Source of the DNA: Gammaproteobacteria bacterium
GTDB lineage: Bacteria; Pseudomonadota; Gammaproteobacteria; HK1
Direction of reading: 5' to 3'
NCBI GenBank assembly: GCA_018224385.1
Contig: JAGTVB010000351.1
Span: forward strand, 1-39,273
Length of the DNA: 39,273 bases
Positions within the stretch are counted from its first letter, which is position 1, and each line of letters opens with the position of its first letter. Of this stretch, positions 28,057 through 38,048 are shown in pieces. The notes under the pieces are model-generated. The model did not search any database and was not told the DNA's origin. It saw only the letters and a list, made by a program, of their open reading frames with translations. The translations under genes and the position numbers were made by a program.

Positions 28057-28528
28057 TGGTTGGCCCCATGATGTTGTAGCGAAGTGAGTGGCTTGAGGTC
28101 AGCAACATCGATGACGACATCGCCCCAGTCCGGCGACGCCGTGCGTCAATTGATCATGGTTCACGACCTCAGGCCGATCCGCCCGGCCGTGGTGCTGCAA
28201 ATGGCAAAGCGGTGCCGTGCCCGTAAGCATCACGGCCAAGTAGCCCTGCTTCCAGAATGCCCAAGGATCGGACCATGCTCTGCCAGGTCCTAGGAAAACA
28301 AGTCCGCTTGACCTGGAACAGTGATACGCTCGGCAGAGGAAGCCATCCGCAGAGCAAGTCATTGCCTTCCTGTTGCGGAGGCGATGCTTGGCATCCAATA
28401 CTACGACCACGCTGGGTTTCTATCCAACGGAAAAGTCGCGTGCTATCGCTACCGGCGCCCTAGGATGGCCGCCCGCCGAGGATGCCACGCATGATTATCC
28501 TTATTCCCGCTGTCTAGCGGAATCATTC

Positions 28529-29827
28529 ATGGTCGATCGGCGCTTTTTCCCTGGTCAGGAAAAGCTGCTCTCCATAACGCTGCTCGGCGCATGCGCTGGG
28601 CTTCTCTCGGGAGCTGCGGTGCTTTTGTTTCGGTTCACCATTGATGCCGGGCAGGCGATGCTTCTTCCGGAAGGAAAAGTCGGGAATTACGAGGCCCTGC
28701 CACCTTCCGTGCGCTTTGCTCTGCCGATCGCGGGCGCACTGCTGCTGGGATTTTTTCTTCACCGGGTGCCTAAAGGGACACGCCAGGTGGGTGTAGTGCA
28801 TGTACTCGATCGCTTTTGGTCTCCTAACCAAACGGCGGTGCTTCCCCTTGGCAATGCCATGACACAGTTCGCGACGGGTTCATTGGCGATCGTAAGTGGC
28901 CACTCAATAGACCGCGAAGGACCGGGGGTGCATCTCGGGGCGGCGGCCGCAAGCTTGCTTGGTCAGCGCTTTGGCGTCGCCCAGGAGGATCTGAGGACCC
29001 TGGTGGCGTGCGGGATGGCGGCGTCCATTGCGGCGGCCTTCAACACGCCCTTGGCGGGCGTGGTGTTCGTGGTCGAGGTGATCCGTGTGCGCTATAGCGT
29101 CCCCCGCTTCATGCCCGTGCTTTTGGCCGCTGTCGTTGGCGGGGTCATAGCGCAAGCGTTTTATGGTCCGACGCCCGCATTTGAGGTGCTTCCGGTCAAG
29201 CTGGCATCGCTTTCGGAGTTGCCGAGCCTGGCTTTACTCGGCCTACTCATTGGGCTGCTCGCTGCCGCGTTTGTGGCGCTGTGTGAGTGGATTGCGGAAC
29301 GCAGCCGGGAGTGGCCGATTTTGCCGGCAATGGCGCTCGCGGGGGCCATCACAGGCACGATGGCCCTATGGGTACCGGCCATCATGGGCGTGGGGTACGA
29401 CACGTTGGACAGCATCCTGCGCGCCGAGTTTGGCGTGGGATCGCTGTTAGCTATCGTTGCGTGTAAGCTCGTGGCCACGGCAGTGGCGATTGGTCTTCGG
29501 GTGCCAGGTGGACTTATCGGGCCGACGATACTCATGGGCGCGGCGGCGGGAGCGGCATGGGGATTGGTGGCGGAGCTGGCCCCCCTGGGGCAGCTTGGTT
29601 CCCCGAGTTTCTATGCGATGATTGGCATGGCGGCGATGATGGGTGCCGCACTGCGGGCGCCCTTGGCCGCCTTGATCGCGCTGTTGGAGTTGACTGCCAA
29701 CCCCAACATCATTTTGCCTGGCCTGCTGGCACTGGTGTGCGCCGACGGTGTGGCACGCGCGGTGTTGGGCAGAGACTCGGTTTTTTTCGCCCTGCTCAAA
29801 GTGCAGCCAACCCAGGGGAGAACATAG
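28529..29827 (+). CDS. CLC-family chloride channel/transporter
   Basis: SIDREGPGVHLGAAAASLLGQRFG; ACGMAASIAAAFNTPLAGVVFVVEV; LRVPGGLIGPTILMGAAAGAAWG; multiple TM segments. Confidence 0.9.
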   Translation: MVDRRFFPGQEKLLSITLLGACAGLLSGAAVLLFRFTIDAGQAMLLPEGKVGNYEALPPSVRFALPIAGALLLGFFLHRVPKGTRQVGVVHVLDRFWSPNQTAVLPLGNAMTQFATGSLAIVSGHSIDREGPGVHLGAAAASLLGQRFGVAQEDLRTLVACGMAASIAAAFNTPLAGVVFVVEVIRVRYSVPRFMPVLLAAVVGGVIAQAFYGPTPAFEVLPVKLASLSELPSLALLGLLIGLLAAAFVALCEWIAERSREWPILPAMALAGAITGTMALWVPAIMGVGYDTLDSILRAEFGVGSLLAIVACKLVATAVAIGLRVPGGLIGPTILMGAAAGAAWGLVAELAPLGQLGSPSFYAMIGMAAMMGAALRAPLAALIALLELTANPNIILPGLLALVCADGVARAVLGRDSVFFALLKVQPTQGRT

Positions 29828-29938
29828 ATCGGAGATCAGGGCCTAGGCTATCGGAAAGTTCAGATCTCAGCGCCGCCTGCCTTGTAGTCGTGGCTCTCGC
29901 TCCGGTTTTTTCACAATCCCTCAATTGCCACAGGCCAA

Positions 29939-32011
29939 TCAACTGCCGGGCGCTTGGGGCCGCATCTTAAAGTGTCGCACCACCCGGATACCCACGGTGT
30001 CATACGTCTCATTGGGACGCCGTTTGCCCCGAGCCCGGGATCGAATACTGGGCGGTGGGCTGTGAAAGGAGCCTCCGCGTACGACGCGATGGGTGCAGTC
30101 GCCGCCTTCCCAAACGCTGCCGTCGGTTGGTGCTCCTTCGTAGGACTCATGAAAGCAATCATGTATCCATTCGGCGACGTTACCCGCCGTATCGTGCAGT
30201 CCGAAGGGATTGGCGGCAAATCGCCCTATCTGAGTCGGTTTTTCGGTATCAAGCCCTGTCTCACACTTCTGGCAATGGGCTTGGTTGTGCCCCACTTGAA
30301 AACCCCACCAATAGGGGGTGTCGGTACCACCTAGAGCGGCGTACTCCCATTCCGCTTCACTGGGCAGGCGGTACTCGTTGCCTGTCTCTTCCGAGAGCCA
30401 GCGTGTATAGGCGTGGGCATCCTCCCAGCTCACGGAGTGCATTGGGTAAAGGCTCTTGTCCTTTGACAAGCCGGCCGGAATACGGCGCTGAGTGGCCTTC
30501 GCGAAGCGCAGGTAATCTGCGATGGTGATTTCGTGCTTGCTGATGGCGAAGGGCCTTACAACGACCTCATGCTGGGGACGCTCCTCGGCAATGATGGACA
30601 AACTGGAGCTTCCCATCTGAAAGGCGCCACCGGCGAGCGCGATCATCACCGGGCCGGTGCCGCCGCGGGCTAATGGATCCCGAAAACTCGCACCGGCGAA
30701 CAACTCCGCGTCTGATACCGGTCGAGGGCTGTCACCGGTCGACTCGGTGGCCTCAACCGGTGTGGGTGGCGGCCGTCGGCTCCCGTCTGTACCTGCCTCG
30801 AGTTTTCGTTGCAGTAGCTCGGGAACAGCTTGCGTCGAATGAGGGTCGGGTTGGGAGACATCAACAGCAGCGGTGCCTTCCGCCTTCTCTCCGCCCGGCA
30901 CTTCCTTCTTGTCTGTTCCGATGAAGAAAAAACCCACGAGTAATACGGCAACAAAAAAAACAGCGATTACAGGGTATCGTGGGCGATCCGCGCCCGTCTG
31001 GGTACGAATGGGGTCCAGGGTCGTTGTCTTGCTTGTCGCGGCTTTCGTGGCTGGGGCGCTGGAAACGGTGCCCCGTTGATCTTGCTCCAACCGCAAGTTA
31101 TTGATGGCGACTTGAGGACTCTGGGTTACGGTGGTTCCGCTCTGAACCAGGGACTCGCGCTGCAGGATGTCGATGACGATGACCGTGGTATTGTCTTGAC
31201 GCGGTCGTTCGGCGTCTTCCACGGCTTTCAGCAAATTATCAACGCACTCCTTTGCAGATTTCGACCAAGCACAACACTGGACGATAATGTCGAGACTTAA
31301 CGTATCGAGGCCGTCGCTTGCGAGTATGAGTCGATCACCTGCCCGCAGCGGCAGCGGTTTTTCAGGGCAGTCTATTTCGGCGATTTCCTCCCCAGTAATG
31401 GCACTCATGAGCATATTTCGAGAAAGCGAAGGGTCGGGTTCGAGCTCCAGCCCTTGCGCTTTCATACGGGTAAGATAGCCGCCGTAGCTATGGTCTTCGT
31501 TTTTCTTGACGAGCTCCCTGTCTCGCAGCAAATAGAGGTGGCTGTCGCCGACGCTGATCCACCAGAGCTTTTCCCGGGTTCCGGCCACGGCCACCAGGGT
31601 GCAGCCCATACCATCGAGAGCCGGGGTTTCCTGGATGGATCCCTTTAGGGCATCGTTGGCATTGGCAACACATTCGCGTAGGAGAGGTGGGAATTCTTGC
31701 TGCCCAAAGCCCTTCGTTACCGAGCCGTTGAAGGTAGAAACCACGAGGTTGGCAGCAATGTTGCCAGCCGCGTGTCCGCCCATGCCATCAGCGATGATAG
31801 CGAGCACGGCCGACTTGGAGGTGGCGCGCTCATCGTCAAGATAGGTCGTCAAGAAGGCGTCTTCTTGATAATCCCGTGCCCCGAGGGACTGGCTGCCAGC
31901 GATTTCGAAGTAGAGTTCCACCGATACTACGTGCTTGGGTGCGGGGGGAAGGATGACCTCGTGGTCTTTCTCGCTCGGGTGTGTCGCGTCGTATGTCCAG
32001 GCGGTGCCCAT
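29939..32011 (-). CDS. PP2C phosphatase - TM - FGE-sulfatase-like fusion protein
   Basis: N-term GARDYQEDAF, IIADGMGGHAAGNIAA, ISVGDSHLYLLRD, ILASDGLD; TM VIAVFFVAVLLVGFFFIG; C-term GGAFQMGSS..., YRLPSEAEWEYAA, FGLHDTAGNVAEWIHD, RVVRGGSF. Confidence 0.92.
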   Translation of the reverse strand: MGTAWTYDATHPSEKDHEVILPPAPKHVVSVELYFEIAGSQSLGARDYQEDAFLTTYLDDERATSKSAVLAIIADGMGGHAAGNIAANLVVSTFNGSVTKGFGQQEFPPLLRECVANANDALKGSIQETPALDGMGCTLVAVAGTREKLWWISVGDSHLYLLRDRELVKKNEDHSYGGYLTRMKAQGLELEPDPSLSRNMLMSAITGEEIAEIDCPEKPLPLRAGDRLILASDGLDTLSLDIIVQCCAWSKSAKECVDNLLKAVEDAERPRQDNTTVIVIDILQRESLVQSGTTVTQSPQVAINNLRLEQDQRGTVSSAPATKAATSKTTTLDPIRTQTGADRPRYPVIAVFFVAVLLVGFFFIGTDKKEVPGGEKAEGTAAVDVSQPDPHSTQAVPELLQRKLEAGTDGSRRPPPTPVEATESTGDSPRPVSDAELFAGASFRDPLARGGTGPVMIALAGGAFQMGSSSLSIIAEERPQHEVVVRPFAISKHEITIADYLRFAKATQRRIPAGLSKDKSLYPMHSVSWEDAHAYTRWLSEETGNEYRLPSEAEWEYAALGGTDTPYWWGFQVGHNQAHCQKCETGLDTEKPTQIGRFAANPFGLHDTAGNVAEWIHDCFHESYEGAPTDGSVWEGGDCTHRVVRGGSFHSPPPSIRSRARGKRRPNETYDTVGIRVVRHFKMRPQAPGS

Positions 32012-32236
32012 CTGCCCGGCCAGGATCGGACAAGCCTCGCTGTCAGCTCAAGAAACGAGCCGGATCACAAAAGCGCTTCTGTGAACTGCGGGTAGCGGAG
32101 CCTGTGGAAAAGTAGGCAAAACCTAAGTTGAGATATCGGCCCTCAGACGCCTTTCTTTAACCTGCATGGTCGGAGCGGCCGCGCAACGGCACAGCAGTTT
32201 CGGAAACCGCTTCCTGCGTGACCTGCGCCGCGTTCC

Positions 32237-32980
32237 TTAAGGCGCGGCCAGGAGCTTATCAGCAAGTTGCTGACCTTCGGCGAAATCGAGCGTACCCTCG
32301 TAAATGGCGCGGCCGGTGATAGCACCAATGATGCCTTCGCTAGCGACCTTACACAGCGCGCGGATATCTTCCAAAGACGTGATACCACCCGCCGCAATGA
32401 CGTCGATGGTTATCGACTGAGCCAGTTGCACAGTGCTTTCGACGTTTACGCCGCTCATCATTCCGTCGCGGCTGATATCGGTATAGACGATCGCCTCGAC
32501 CCCGTTCTGCTCAAGTCGTCGTGCCACATCGACGGCGTTGTGACTGGAAAGCTTGGACCACCCGTCGACGGCAACCCTTCCATCGCGGGCATCGAGTCCG
32601 ACCATGATATGGCCCGGGAATTCGGTGCACGCATCAGCGACAAAATGCGGGGCCGTAACCGCTTTGGTGCCCAGGATGACGTACTTTACCCCGGCTTCGA
32701 TATACGCTTCGATAGTATCCTCACTGCGGATACCGCCGCCCACTTGAATGGGCAGGTTCGGAAAAGCGGCGGCAATAGCGCCAACAATCTCAGCGTTCTT
32801 AGGCTGACCAACCATCGCCCCGTCCAAGTCGACAATGTGAAGTCGCCTCGCTCCCGCTTCGACCCAACGCCCGGCAACCGCGATCGGATCGGTGGAAAAG
32901 ATCGTCTCTTCTTCCATCCGACCCTGGCGCAAGCGTACGCATTTACCGTCTTTTAAATCGATCGCGGGTATGAGCAACAT
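32237..32980 (-). CDS. hisA: ProFAR isomerase HisA
   Basis: [77 protein letters not shown]. Confidence 0.94.
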   Translation of the reverse strand: MLLIPAIDLKDGKCVRLRQGRMEEETIFSTDPIAVAGRWVEAGARRLHIVDLDGAMVGQPKNAEIVGAIAAAFPNLPIQVGGGIRSEDTIEAYIEAGVKYVILGTKAVTAPHFVADACTEFPGHIMVGLDARDGRVAVDGWSKLSSHNAVDVARRLEQNGVEAIVYTDISRDGMMSGVNVESTVQLAQSITIDVIAAGGITSLEDIRALCKVASEGIIGAITGRAIYEGTLDFAEGQQLADKLLAAP

Positions 32981-33085
32981 GTCGAATATCCGTTGGTGAA
33001 AAAAGAAATAACAAGACTGATTATATTAGAGGGTGTCTGAACTACCTTCTGAATGACGCAGATATTAATCAGCGTTGTTTTGTCG

Positions 33086-35809
33086 TCAATGGGCCTCGTC
33101 CCAGTTTTTCCCAACACCGGCCTCCACTACCAGCGGTATCGAGAGATCTGCGGCGCGGGTCATGTGTGCGACAATCATTTGGCGAGCCTCATCAAGCGAA
33201 TCGTCTGCCACCTCAAACACGAGCTCATCATGCACCTGCATGATCATGCGGGCATTGATTGAGCTTTCTCCAATCCAGCGGTCTAAGCTCACCATGGCTC
33301 GCTTGATGATGTCAGCGGCTGTGCCTTGCATCGGAGCATTGATTGCGGTTCGTTCGGCGTACTGCCGGCGCTGTGCGTTTTGCGATTCAATCTCGGGTAT
33401 GTGCAGCCGCCGCCCGAAGACTGTTTCCACGTAGCCTTGTTGGCGCGCTTGCTTGCGAATGGCTTCCATGTAGGCCTTGACGCCAGGATAGCGCGTGAAG
33501 TAAAGGTCAATGTAGACTTGTGCCTCCTCCCGCGGAATGCCGAGCTGACGGCCGAGGCCATAAGCCGACATGCCATAGATGAGCCCGAAGTTTATCGCTT
33601 TCGCACTGCGCCGTTGGGCGTCGGTGATCTCAGAAAGGGGTAAGCCAAATACCTCTGCCGCTGTTATTCGATGAATGTCCGCTCCCTGGGCGAAGGCGCA
33701 CTTTAGGCCCTCATCGCCGGATAGGTGCGCCATGATGCGAAGCTCGATTTGTGAATAATCGGCAGCTATCAATCGGTGACCAGGGGGTGCTATGAACGCC
33801 TGACGGATACGTCGGCCTTCCGCCGTGCGAACCGGAATGTTTTGTAGATTCGGCTCGGAGGACGAGAGCCGTCCTGTCGATGCTACGGCTTGATGGTAGC
33901 TGGTGTGCACCCGGCCGGAGATAGGATGAATACGGGTGGGAAGTGTATCCGTGTAGGTGGATTTGAGCTTAGAAAAGGAGCGATGTTCGAGGATTATCTT
34001 CGGCAGCGGATAGGTGATCGCGAGATCTTGAAGCACGCTCTCGGAAGTGGATGGCTGACCGGTCGGCGTTTTCGCAAGCACCGGGAGCTTCAGCTTGTCG
34101 AATAGGATGAACTGAATTTGCTTTGGCGAGCCAAGGTTAAACGGTTCGCCGGCAACCGCGCAAGCCTCTTTTTCGAGTAGGTTGATTCGCTGGGCGAGTT
34201 CCTTGCTTTGCTGACCGAGCAGCTCGGCATCGATGCAGACGCCATTCCTTTCCATACGTGAGAGCACGGGTACGAGCGGGATCTCGATTTCCGTAAACAA
34301 GCGCTGAAGATTGGCGTGTTGGCAGAGGCGTGGCCACAGTGTCTGATGCAGCTGCAAGGTAATATCCGCATCTTCTGCGGCATAGGGTGCGGCCTGCTCT
34401 AGCGCCACCTGGTTGAAGCGCAGCTGCTTGATCCCTTTTCCGGCGATGTCCTCAAATCTGGTGGTGCGATAACCGAGGTATTTGAGGGCGAGGGTATCCA
34501 TATCATGTCGGCTCGACGTGCTGTCGAGCACGTAAGACTCGAGCATGGTATCGAATCGGACGCCTTGCAGCTTGATGCCGTAACGAGCAAGCACGCTGAT
34601 GTCGTACTTCAAGTTCTGGCCTACCTTTGTGAGATCGGGGCTCTCGAGTAACGGGCGAAGAAGTTCGAGTACCCTGTTGCGGGGCAGCTGTTGTGGAGCC
34701 CCGAGGTAGTCATGTGCGAGCGGGATATAGGCGGCGTGACCCGGTTCCACGGAAAACGAAAGCCCGACGATTTCAGCGATCATATAATCGAGGCTTGTGG
34801 TCTCGGTATCAACGGCAAAAAGGTTAGCCTGGGCGAGGCGGCCGACCCACTGATGCAGGTGCTGTTCGTCGAGGATGGTCTCGTAGCGTGGTGCGCTATC
34901 GCCGTGCCCATCATTGGCGGTTTGGCCGGCGCTGAGGAGCTCTGAGAGCCACGTCTTAAATTCAAGCTCGGCGTATAACATGCGCAGCGCTTGGCTATCC
35001 TGAGGCCTTCGCTCAAGATCCGTGGGCGAGAGCTCAAGCGGGAGGTCCGTTCGAATGGTGATCAGCTTCTCAGCCAGTGGCAGCTGCGAGAGGTGGGTGC
35101 GCAGCGCCTCCCCAACCTTGCCCGTGATGCTGTCCGCCTCGGCCATCAGCCGCGAGAGAGAGCCATATGTCCTTAACCACTTGGCGGCGGTCTTCGGGCC
35201 GACTTTCGGAATGCCGGGCACATTATCGACGGCATCGCCGATGAGCGCGAGGTACGGCACAATGAGGGTGGCAGGTACACCGAATTTCGCCTCTACGGTG
35301 GTCGGGTTGAGCTCGCTCGCGTCCATGGTGTTGACCAGCGTGATGTCCTCGGTGACGATCTGCGCCAGGTCCTTATCGCTCGTCGATATGATGGTGCGCA
35401 GCCCTAATGCCGCGGCACCGGCGGCGAGCGTACCGATCACATCGTCTGCTTCCACGCCAGGGATCTCCAACAAGGGAAGACCGAGGGCTCGGACGACGGC
35501 GTGAATGGGCTCTACCTGGCGAGCGAGCTCGCCGGGCATTGGAGGGCGATGAGCTTTATACGCCGGATAAAGCTCGTCACGAAAGGTTTTCCCCTTGGCA
35601 TCGAAAACGACCGCGATGTACTCTGGGTCATAATCCCTCAGTAGGCTGCGAATCATGCCCGTTATGCCGTAGATGGCACCGGTCGGCATGCCCTTGGAGT
35701 TGGTCAGCGACGGTAACGCGTGAAAGGCTCGGTACAAATAGGAAGATCCATCCACCAAGACCAGCGATTTGCGTCTCACCGTGTCGCTCTGATTAGAACT
35801 CATGCTCAC
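33086..35809 (-). CDS. polA: DNA polymerase I
   Basis: 907 aa; LVDGSSYLYRAFHALPSL (5' exo), FAVDTETTSLD (3'-5' exo), SADYSQIELRIMAHLSGD-type motif, RRSAKAINFGLIYGMSAYGL, MQVHDELVFEV. Confidence 0.97.
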   Translation of the reverse strand: MSMSSNQSDTVRRKSLVLVDGSSYLYRAFHALPSLTNSKGMPTGAIYGITGMIRSLLRDYDPEYIAVVFDAKGKTFRDELYPAYKAHRPPMPGELARQVEPIHAVVRALGLPLLEIPGVEADDVIGTLAAGAAALGLRTIISTSDKDLAQIVTEDITLVNTMDASELNPTTVEAKFGVPATLIVPYLALIGDAVDNVPGIPKVGPKTAAKWLRTYGSLSRLMAEADSITGKVGEALRTHLSQLPLAEKLITIRTDLPLELSPTDLERRPQDSQALRMLYAELEFKTWLSELLSAGQTANDGHGDSAPRYETILDEQHLHQWVGRLAQANLFAVDTETTSLDYMIAEIVGLSFSVEPGHAAYIPLAHDYLGAPQQLPRNRVLELLRPLLESPDLTKVGQNLKYDISVLARYGIKLQGVRFDTMLESYVLDSTSSRHDMDTLALKYLGYRTTRFEDIAGKGIKQLRFNQVALEQAAPYAAEDADITLQLHQTLWPRLCQHANLQRLFTEIEIPLVPVLSRMERNGVCIDAELLGQQSKELAQRINLLEKEACAVAGEPFNLGSPKQIQFILFDKLKLPVLAKTPTGQPSTSESVLQDLAITYPLPKIILEHRSFSKLKSTYTDTLPTRIHPISGRVHTSYHQAVASTGRLSSSEPNLQNIPVRTAEGRRIRQAFIAPPGHRLIAADYSQIELRIMAHLSGDEGLKCAFAQGADIHRITAAEVFGLPLSEITDAQRRSAKAINFGLIYGMSAYGLGRQLGIPREEAQVYIDLYFTRYPGVKAYMEAIRKQARQQGYVETVFGRRLHIPEIESQNAQRRQYAERTAINAPMQGTAADIIKRAMVSLDRWIGESSINARMIMQVHDELVFEVADDSLDEARQMIVAHMTRAADLSIPLVVEAGVGKNWDEAH

Positions 35810-35893
35810 GCGCCAAGGATAACCGTTTCATCCGGGTACAGCCATGAGCGGCAGCCAGAGCGCACATAGGAAGTCAAGGCAAGGAACGAAAAG

Positions 35894-36322
35894 ATGACCA
35901 TCAGAATGTTAGTGGCTTGCGCGGCGGCGGTTGTCGTTGTCTCCAATAGCGCGGCTGAAGAGTTCCCAGAGACGGGACCCGAGAAGTCACTTGAGCGGCC
36001 GCCCGCATTCTCGGAGGGTACGCGGAGCAGTACAGATAAAAAGGAGAGAACCGGGCCTCTCGAACAGCCGCCACCGTTGTCAGAGGATACGGGCAATGAC
36101 GAGGAGCTCGAACCTACCGTTACCATAAAAGAGCAGGGCGAAGTGACCGTCTACGAGTACCGTCTGAATGGCTTGCTCTATGGAGTCAAGGTCGTACCGA
36201 GAAATGCTCCGGCGTATTACCTGGTCGACACCGACGGTGACGGCTTCATGGATTGGCGCAGGAATGACCTGACGTCACCGGAGATAAATCGAATACCTGC
36301 TTGGGTGCTCTTTCGATGGTGA
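35894..36322 (+). CDS. DUF2782-family secreted protein
   Basis: Signal-like MTIRMLVACAAAVVVVSNSAA; C-term EVTVYEYRLNGLLYGVKVVPRNAPAYYLVDTDGDGFMDWRR...IPAWVLFRW; divergent from polA. Confidence 0.82.
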   Translation: MTIRMLVACAAAVVVVSNSAAEEFPETGPEKSLERPPAFSEGTRSSTDKKERTGPLEQPPPLSEDTGNDEELEPTVTIKEQGEVTVYEYRLNGLLYGVKVVPRNAPAYYLVDTDGDGFMDWRRNDLTSPEINRIPAWVLFRW

Positions 36323-36342
36323 ACAAACCAATCCGTGGCACA

Positions 36343-37596
36343 CTAGAAGAGGCTAAACCCCAGAGGAAGGCGAAGCGTCATCCGGACATCCGGTGCGTCG
36401 TCCGTTACGCCGATGTTCAAGCTTACATTAAGCGTGTTTATACCCGTGAGCTGGTGGGTAAAGCCCACGACGAAAGAACCGACATCCGCGTTTGAACCGA
36501 TAATATTGTTCCCCCTTTGTTTGGTCTCGCCCAGAATGACGTGATCGTAGGCAAGGCTGAACGAGGCGCGTTGGTTGAGCGCAAACCCCATGCCGAAATT
36601 AAAACCAACGGCATCTCCCGGGTTGATTTCGCCGACATCACCCCCGATGTTTTCGCTGAGATTCCACAGGTAGCTCGCATTGGCGAAAAACACAGCCGGG
36701 TCGGACGGATAGAGGACGGTCAGACTAGGCTGGAGGGCCCAGAATCCAGAACCCGTGGGAAGTTCAGTTGGTAATCCCGTGCCGGGGTCGAAGTCGACAT
36801 CGAATGGGCCTTTGCCGGTGGGCGCTTTGGCGCGGACGTTTCCCACAAAAAAAGGCCATCCACCGAGTCCTCGATTGAGCTGGTAGTGCAAGGCGAATTC
36901 CACATCACCAATGCCGTTGCCCTCCGCCGTGAAGACGTCATCGGTTACTGAGCCAATGCCTAGGGGACGGGTACGGGTGCTGTCGTCGCGAAAGACGTAG
37001 GGTACTTTCACTTCAGCCTCCAAGCGATTAACAAACCCGTATCGCAGCGTTATCGCCGGGATGATCGCATCGCGATCGATTTCGCGGATGTCGATTTGGC
37101 CAATGGATATGGCCGGTATAATGGTGAAGCCTTCCAGTGCCACGCGATTGCGCGAGGAATGGGAGTATTCCACGGAAGGCTCGATGACTAACTCGCCCTG
37201 CCGCGTGAGAACGCCCCCCACGTCATCGGAGATTCTTGCCACAACTGGCGGCTCTTCATTTTGCGATTCCTCAGGAGCTGTTCCCACTGTTTGCCTGCTT
37301 GTTGAGCCGGAATCGGCTTGCGCCAGTAGGAGCGGAGCAGGAGCCGGGATGCTCGATCCCGCGGAAGACTGGTTGTTTGCTGAAGGTTGGGTAAGAACAG
37401 CATCCCCGAGGCCGTGTGCAGGTGTCGCTAGCCGGTAGCGGAACTGATCTTGAGAGAAGGCCGAAGTGTCCTCTGGGCCCGGCCAGAGATCCGTTTCAAA
37501 ATTTACGGTGGCAAGGCCGTAGCTGGAAAGCGTACCAAGGACGACAAGGGATAGCGATCGGCAGATGACAAGAGAGCCTGGCTCGTCCTTAATCAT
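36343..37596 (-). CDS. Outer-membrane beta-barrel / transporter-like protein
   Basis: N-terminal hydrophobic segment, Pro/Ser-rich linker, many amphipathic beta strands, C-terminal ...VRMTLRLPLGFSLF ending in Phe (typical beta-barrel assembly signal). Confidence 0.75.
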   Translation of the reverse strand: MIKDEPGSLVICRSLSLVVLGTLSSYGLATVNFETDLWPGPEDTSAFSQDQFRYRLATPAHGLGDAVLTQPSANNQSSAGSSIPAPAPLLLAQADSGSTSRQTVGTAPEESQNEEPPVVARISDDVGGVLTRQGELVIEPSVEYSHSSRNRVALEGFTIIPAISIGQIDIREIDRDAIIPAITLRYGFVNRLEAEVKVPYVFRDDSTRTRPLGIGSVTDDVFTAEGNGIGDVEFALHYQLNRGLGGWPFFVGNVRAKAPTGKGPFDVDFDPGTGLPTELPTGSGFWALQPSLTVLYPSDPAVFFANASYLWNLSENIGGDVGEINPGDAVGFNFGMGFALNQRASFSLAYDHVILGETKQRGNNIIGSNADVGSFVVGFTHQLTGINTLNVSLNIGVTDDAPDVRMTLRLPLGFSLF

Positions 37597-37974
37597 TGCA
37601 GCTCCTCAAATCAAACGTTCTGCGGCAATGGTTAATCGAATGCCCACGATGCGGATTGGTCAGAGCCGACCACGGCGCGGGCCTGTTCCAGCAAACTGCT
37701 TGGGATTCGATAGCAAATGACGGGGCGGTTTAAGGAGCATCTCCCGCGGCTGAACAAGGGTCACGTAAGCAACGCGCCCATTTTGCTATGAACAGTCGAG
37801 TGGGGGAGTGGGTCTTATTTCGGTTATGGCGAAATTCCCTTTCCATTGCTCAGCCTGCCTGCTAAGCGCAAAGAACGGAGCCCTTCAAGGCCATGACTTG
37901 CGCACAGAGTCCAACTGTCTGTATCGACGGTAGCCGGCTCGACTTGAGCGATGATCATGGAGAAGAATGGAGAA

Positions 37975-38030
37975 GAAATGAAGAAAAAGTAGCCGGGCAC
38001 GTCCTTTCGCACCCACGAAAGAGGTGTGCC
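37975..38030 (-). terminator. Candidate intrinsic terminator/attenuator after the double-glycine protein gene
   Basis: Minus-strand GGCACACCTCTTTCG-TGGGTG-CGAAAGGACGTGCC followed by CGGCTACTTTTTCTTC. Confidence 0.5.
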
Positions 38031-38048
38031 GTCCAAACGCTCTTATTC

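Noticed and set aside
29939-30660. FGE-like domain as a diversity-generating-retroelement target
   Set aside because: No reverse transcriptase and no template/variable repeat pair was seen in the window.
32267-32956. 229-aa ORF antisense to hisA
   Set aside because: Fully overlaps a strong hisA call on the opposite strand; antisense ORFs are expected in GC-rich coding DNA and the translation shows no recognisable motif.
33027-33060. Possible further repeat end near polA (TTAGAGGGTGTCTGAAC...)
   Set aside because: Only the first ~11 nt match copy H; too short to list as a family member.
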